A stretch of 5,885 nt of DNA from contig JAKLJM010000154.1 in assembly GCA_023151145.1 (NCBI GenBank), forward strand, positions 1 to 5,885. Reading direction: 5' to 3'. The position numbers were made by a program, and so were the translations under genes. Position 1 is the first letter of the stretch. Each line of letters begins with the position of its first letter. A model generated the notes under the pieces. It was not told the origin of the DNA, ran no database searches, and saw only the letters and a program-made list of their open reading frames with translations. This stretch comes from Bacteriovoracaceae bacterium. Lineage in GTDB: Bacteria > Bdellovibrionota > Bacteriovoracia > Bacteriovoracales > Bacteriovoracaceae. Below, piece by piece: positions 5,251-5,885 of the stretch.

Positions 5251-5885
5251 ATGGCCCATCTACCTGACTTGATTCGCGATCTTGCAATTATTCTCATTAC
5301 GGCTTCGATTGTGGGTATTTTATTTAAAAAATTAAAACAACCTGTTGTGTTGGGTTATCTTATTGCGGGATTTTTTTTAGGGCCAAATTTTCCATTTTTC
5401 TTTAACGTAAAAGAAGTTTCTTCAATATCTGTTTGGGCAGAAATGGGGGTAATCTTTGTTTTATTCTCATTAGGACTAGAGTTTAGTTTTAAAAAGTTAA
5501 GTCATGTCGGTAAAAGTGCTACCATCACTGCTGTTTATGAAACAGTATCAATGTTTATCCTTGGATTTGTTTCTGGAAAAATAATGGGTTGGGGGGATGC
5601 CGATTGTATGTATATGGGTACGATTGTGGCCATTTCATCAACTACCATTATCGTAAAAGCTTTTGATGAAATTGGAATTAAAGGAAAGCAATTTGTAACT
5701 TTAGTTTTTGGTGTTTTAATCGTAGAAGATTTAATTGCGATATTGTTTTTGGTCCTATTAACAACTGTTGCCGTTACTAAAACTCTTTCAGGTGCCGCAC
5801 TTTTTAACTCTACTGCTAAATTGGGTTTTTTTCTTACGCTTTGGTTTTTAGTTGGAATATATCTAATCCCATTAATATTAAAAAA
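5251..5885 (+). CDS. CPA2 (Kef-type) cation/proton antiporter, 3' end cut by window
   Basis: The frame opens with ATG at 5251 and stays open for 211 codons to the window edge, so only the N-terminal half of the membrane domain is seen. The sequence follows the KefB/CPA2 pattern: QPVVLGYLIAGFFLGPN (30-46), EMGVIFVLFSLGLEFSF (64-80), and the crossover helix region IVAISSTTIIVKAFDE (125-140). VLIVEDLIAILFLVLL (155-170) follows, in which D160 occupies the ion-binding aspartate position (ED here rather than the usual QD). At least five hydrophobic segments are visible. The protein would sit in the inner membrane and exchange K+ or Na+ for protons. Whether it has the cytosolic TrkA-N/TrkA-C domains of KefB and KefC cannot be seen. 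The ribosome site is weak (AGAGAG at 5240-5245). The promoter at 5177-5205 serves it alone as far as the window shows. Confidence 0.9.
   Translation, partial: MAHLPDLIRDLAIILITASIVGILFKKLKQPVVLGYLIAGFFLGPNFPFFFNVKEVSSISVWAEMGVIFVLFSLGLEFSFKKLSHVGKSATITAVYETVSMFILGFVSGKIMGWGDADCMYMGTIVAISSTTIIVKAFDEIGIKGKQFVTLVFGVLIVEDLIAILFLVLLTTVAVTKTLSGAALFNSTAKLGFFLTLWFLVGIYLIPLILK

Overview
The window is AT-rich DNA with compact, bacterial-style genes. The protein set is an RRM protein, a receiver protein with a degenerate HD-GYP output domain, a Blc-type lipocalin paired with a TIGR03643/DUF2805 protein, and a KefB-like antiporter. This mix suggests a Gram-negative bacterium of the Bdellovibrio/Bacteriovorax type. 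That assignment is an inference from protein character and base composition; there is no rRNA or marker gene here.

Layout. 58-366 (+) is a small RRM RNA-binding protein, closed by a perfect 13-bp terminator at 421-469. The start codon of the next gene, a class I methyltransferase (443-1141, +), lies inside the loop of that terminator. It converges on and overlaps by 9 bp the receiver/HD-GYP-like gene (1133-2206, -). The intergenic region 2207-2396 carries a perfect -10 box and a near-perfect 15-bp direct repeat. Next comes a broken locus: the first ~65 codons of an MFS transporter (2397-2612, +) run straight into the 3' part of an unrelated sensor histidine kinase (2599-3156, +) in another reading frame. 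A stem-loop (3209-3241) separates this from a glutathione-peroxidase-family gene (3261-3809, +), which overlaps by 4 bp the convergent guanidinium exporter sugE/gdx (3806-4138, -). Further right, a minus-strand pair encodes a lipocalin lipoprotein and, 2 nt downstream, a DUF2805 protein (5041 to 4221). The last gene, from 5251 (+), is the N-terminal part of a CPA2 (Kef-type) cation/proton antiporter that runs off the window edge.

The genes do not form one pathway. Shared themes are stress and envelope physiology (peroxide detoxification, guanidinium export, outer-membrane lipocalin, cation/proton exchange) and signalling (receiver-HD protein and the kinase remnant). The kinase remnant cannot be assumed to signal to the receiver protein, because it lacks its own H-box. 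I found no CRISPR array, tRNA, rRNA, insertion sequence or recognisable defence system. The points most worth a second look are the MFS/kinase fusion junction, the terminator that overlaps a start codon, and the altered metal-site residues in the HD-GYP-like domain.
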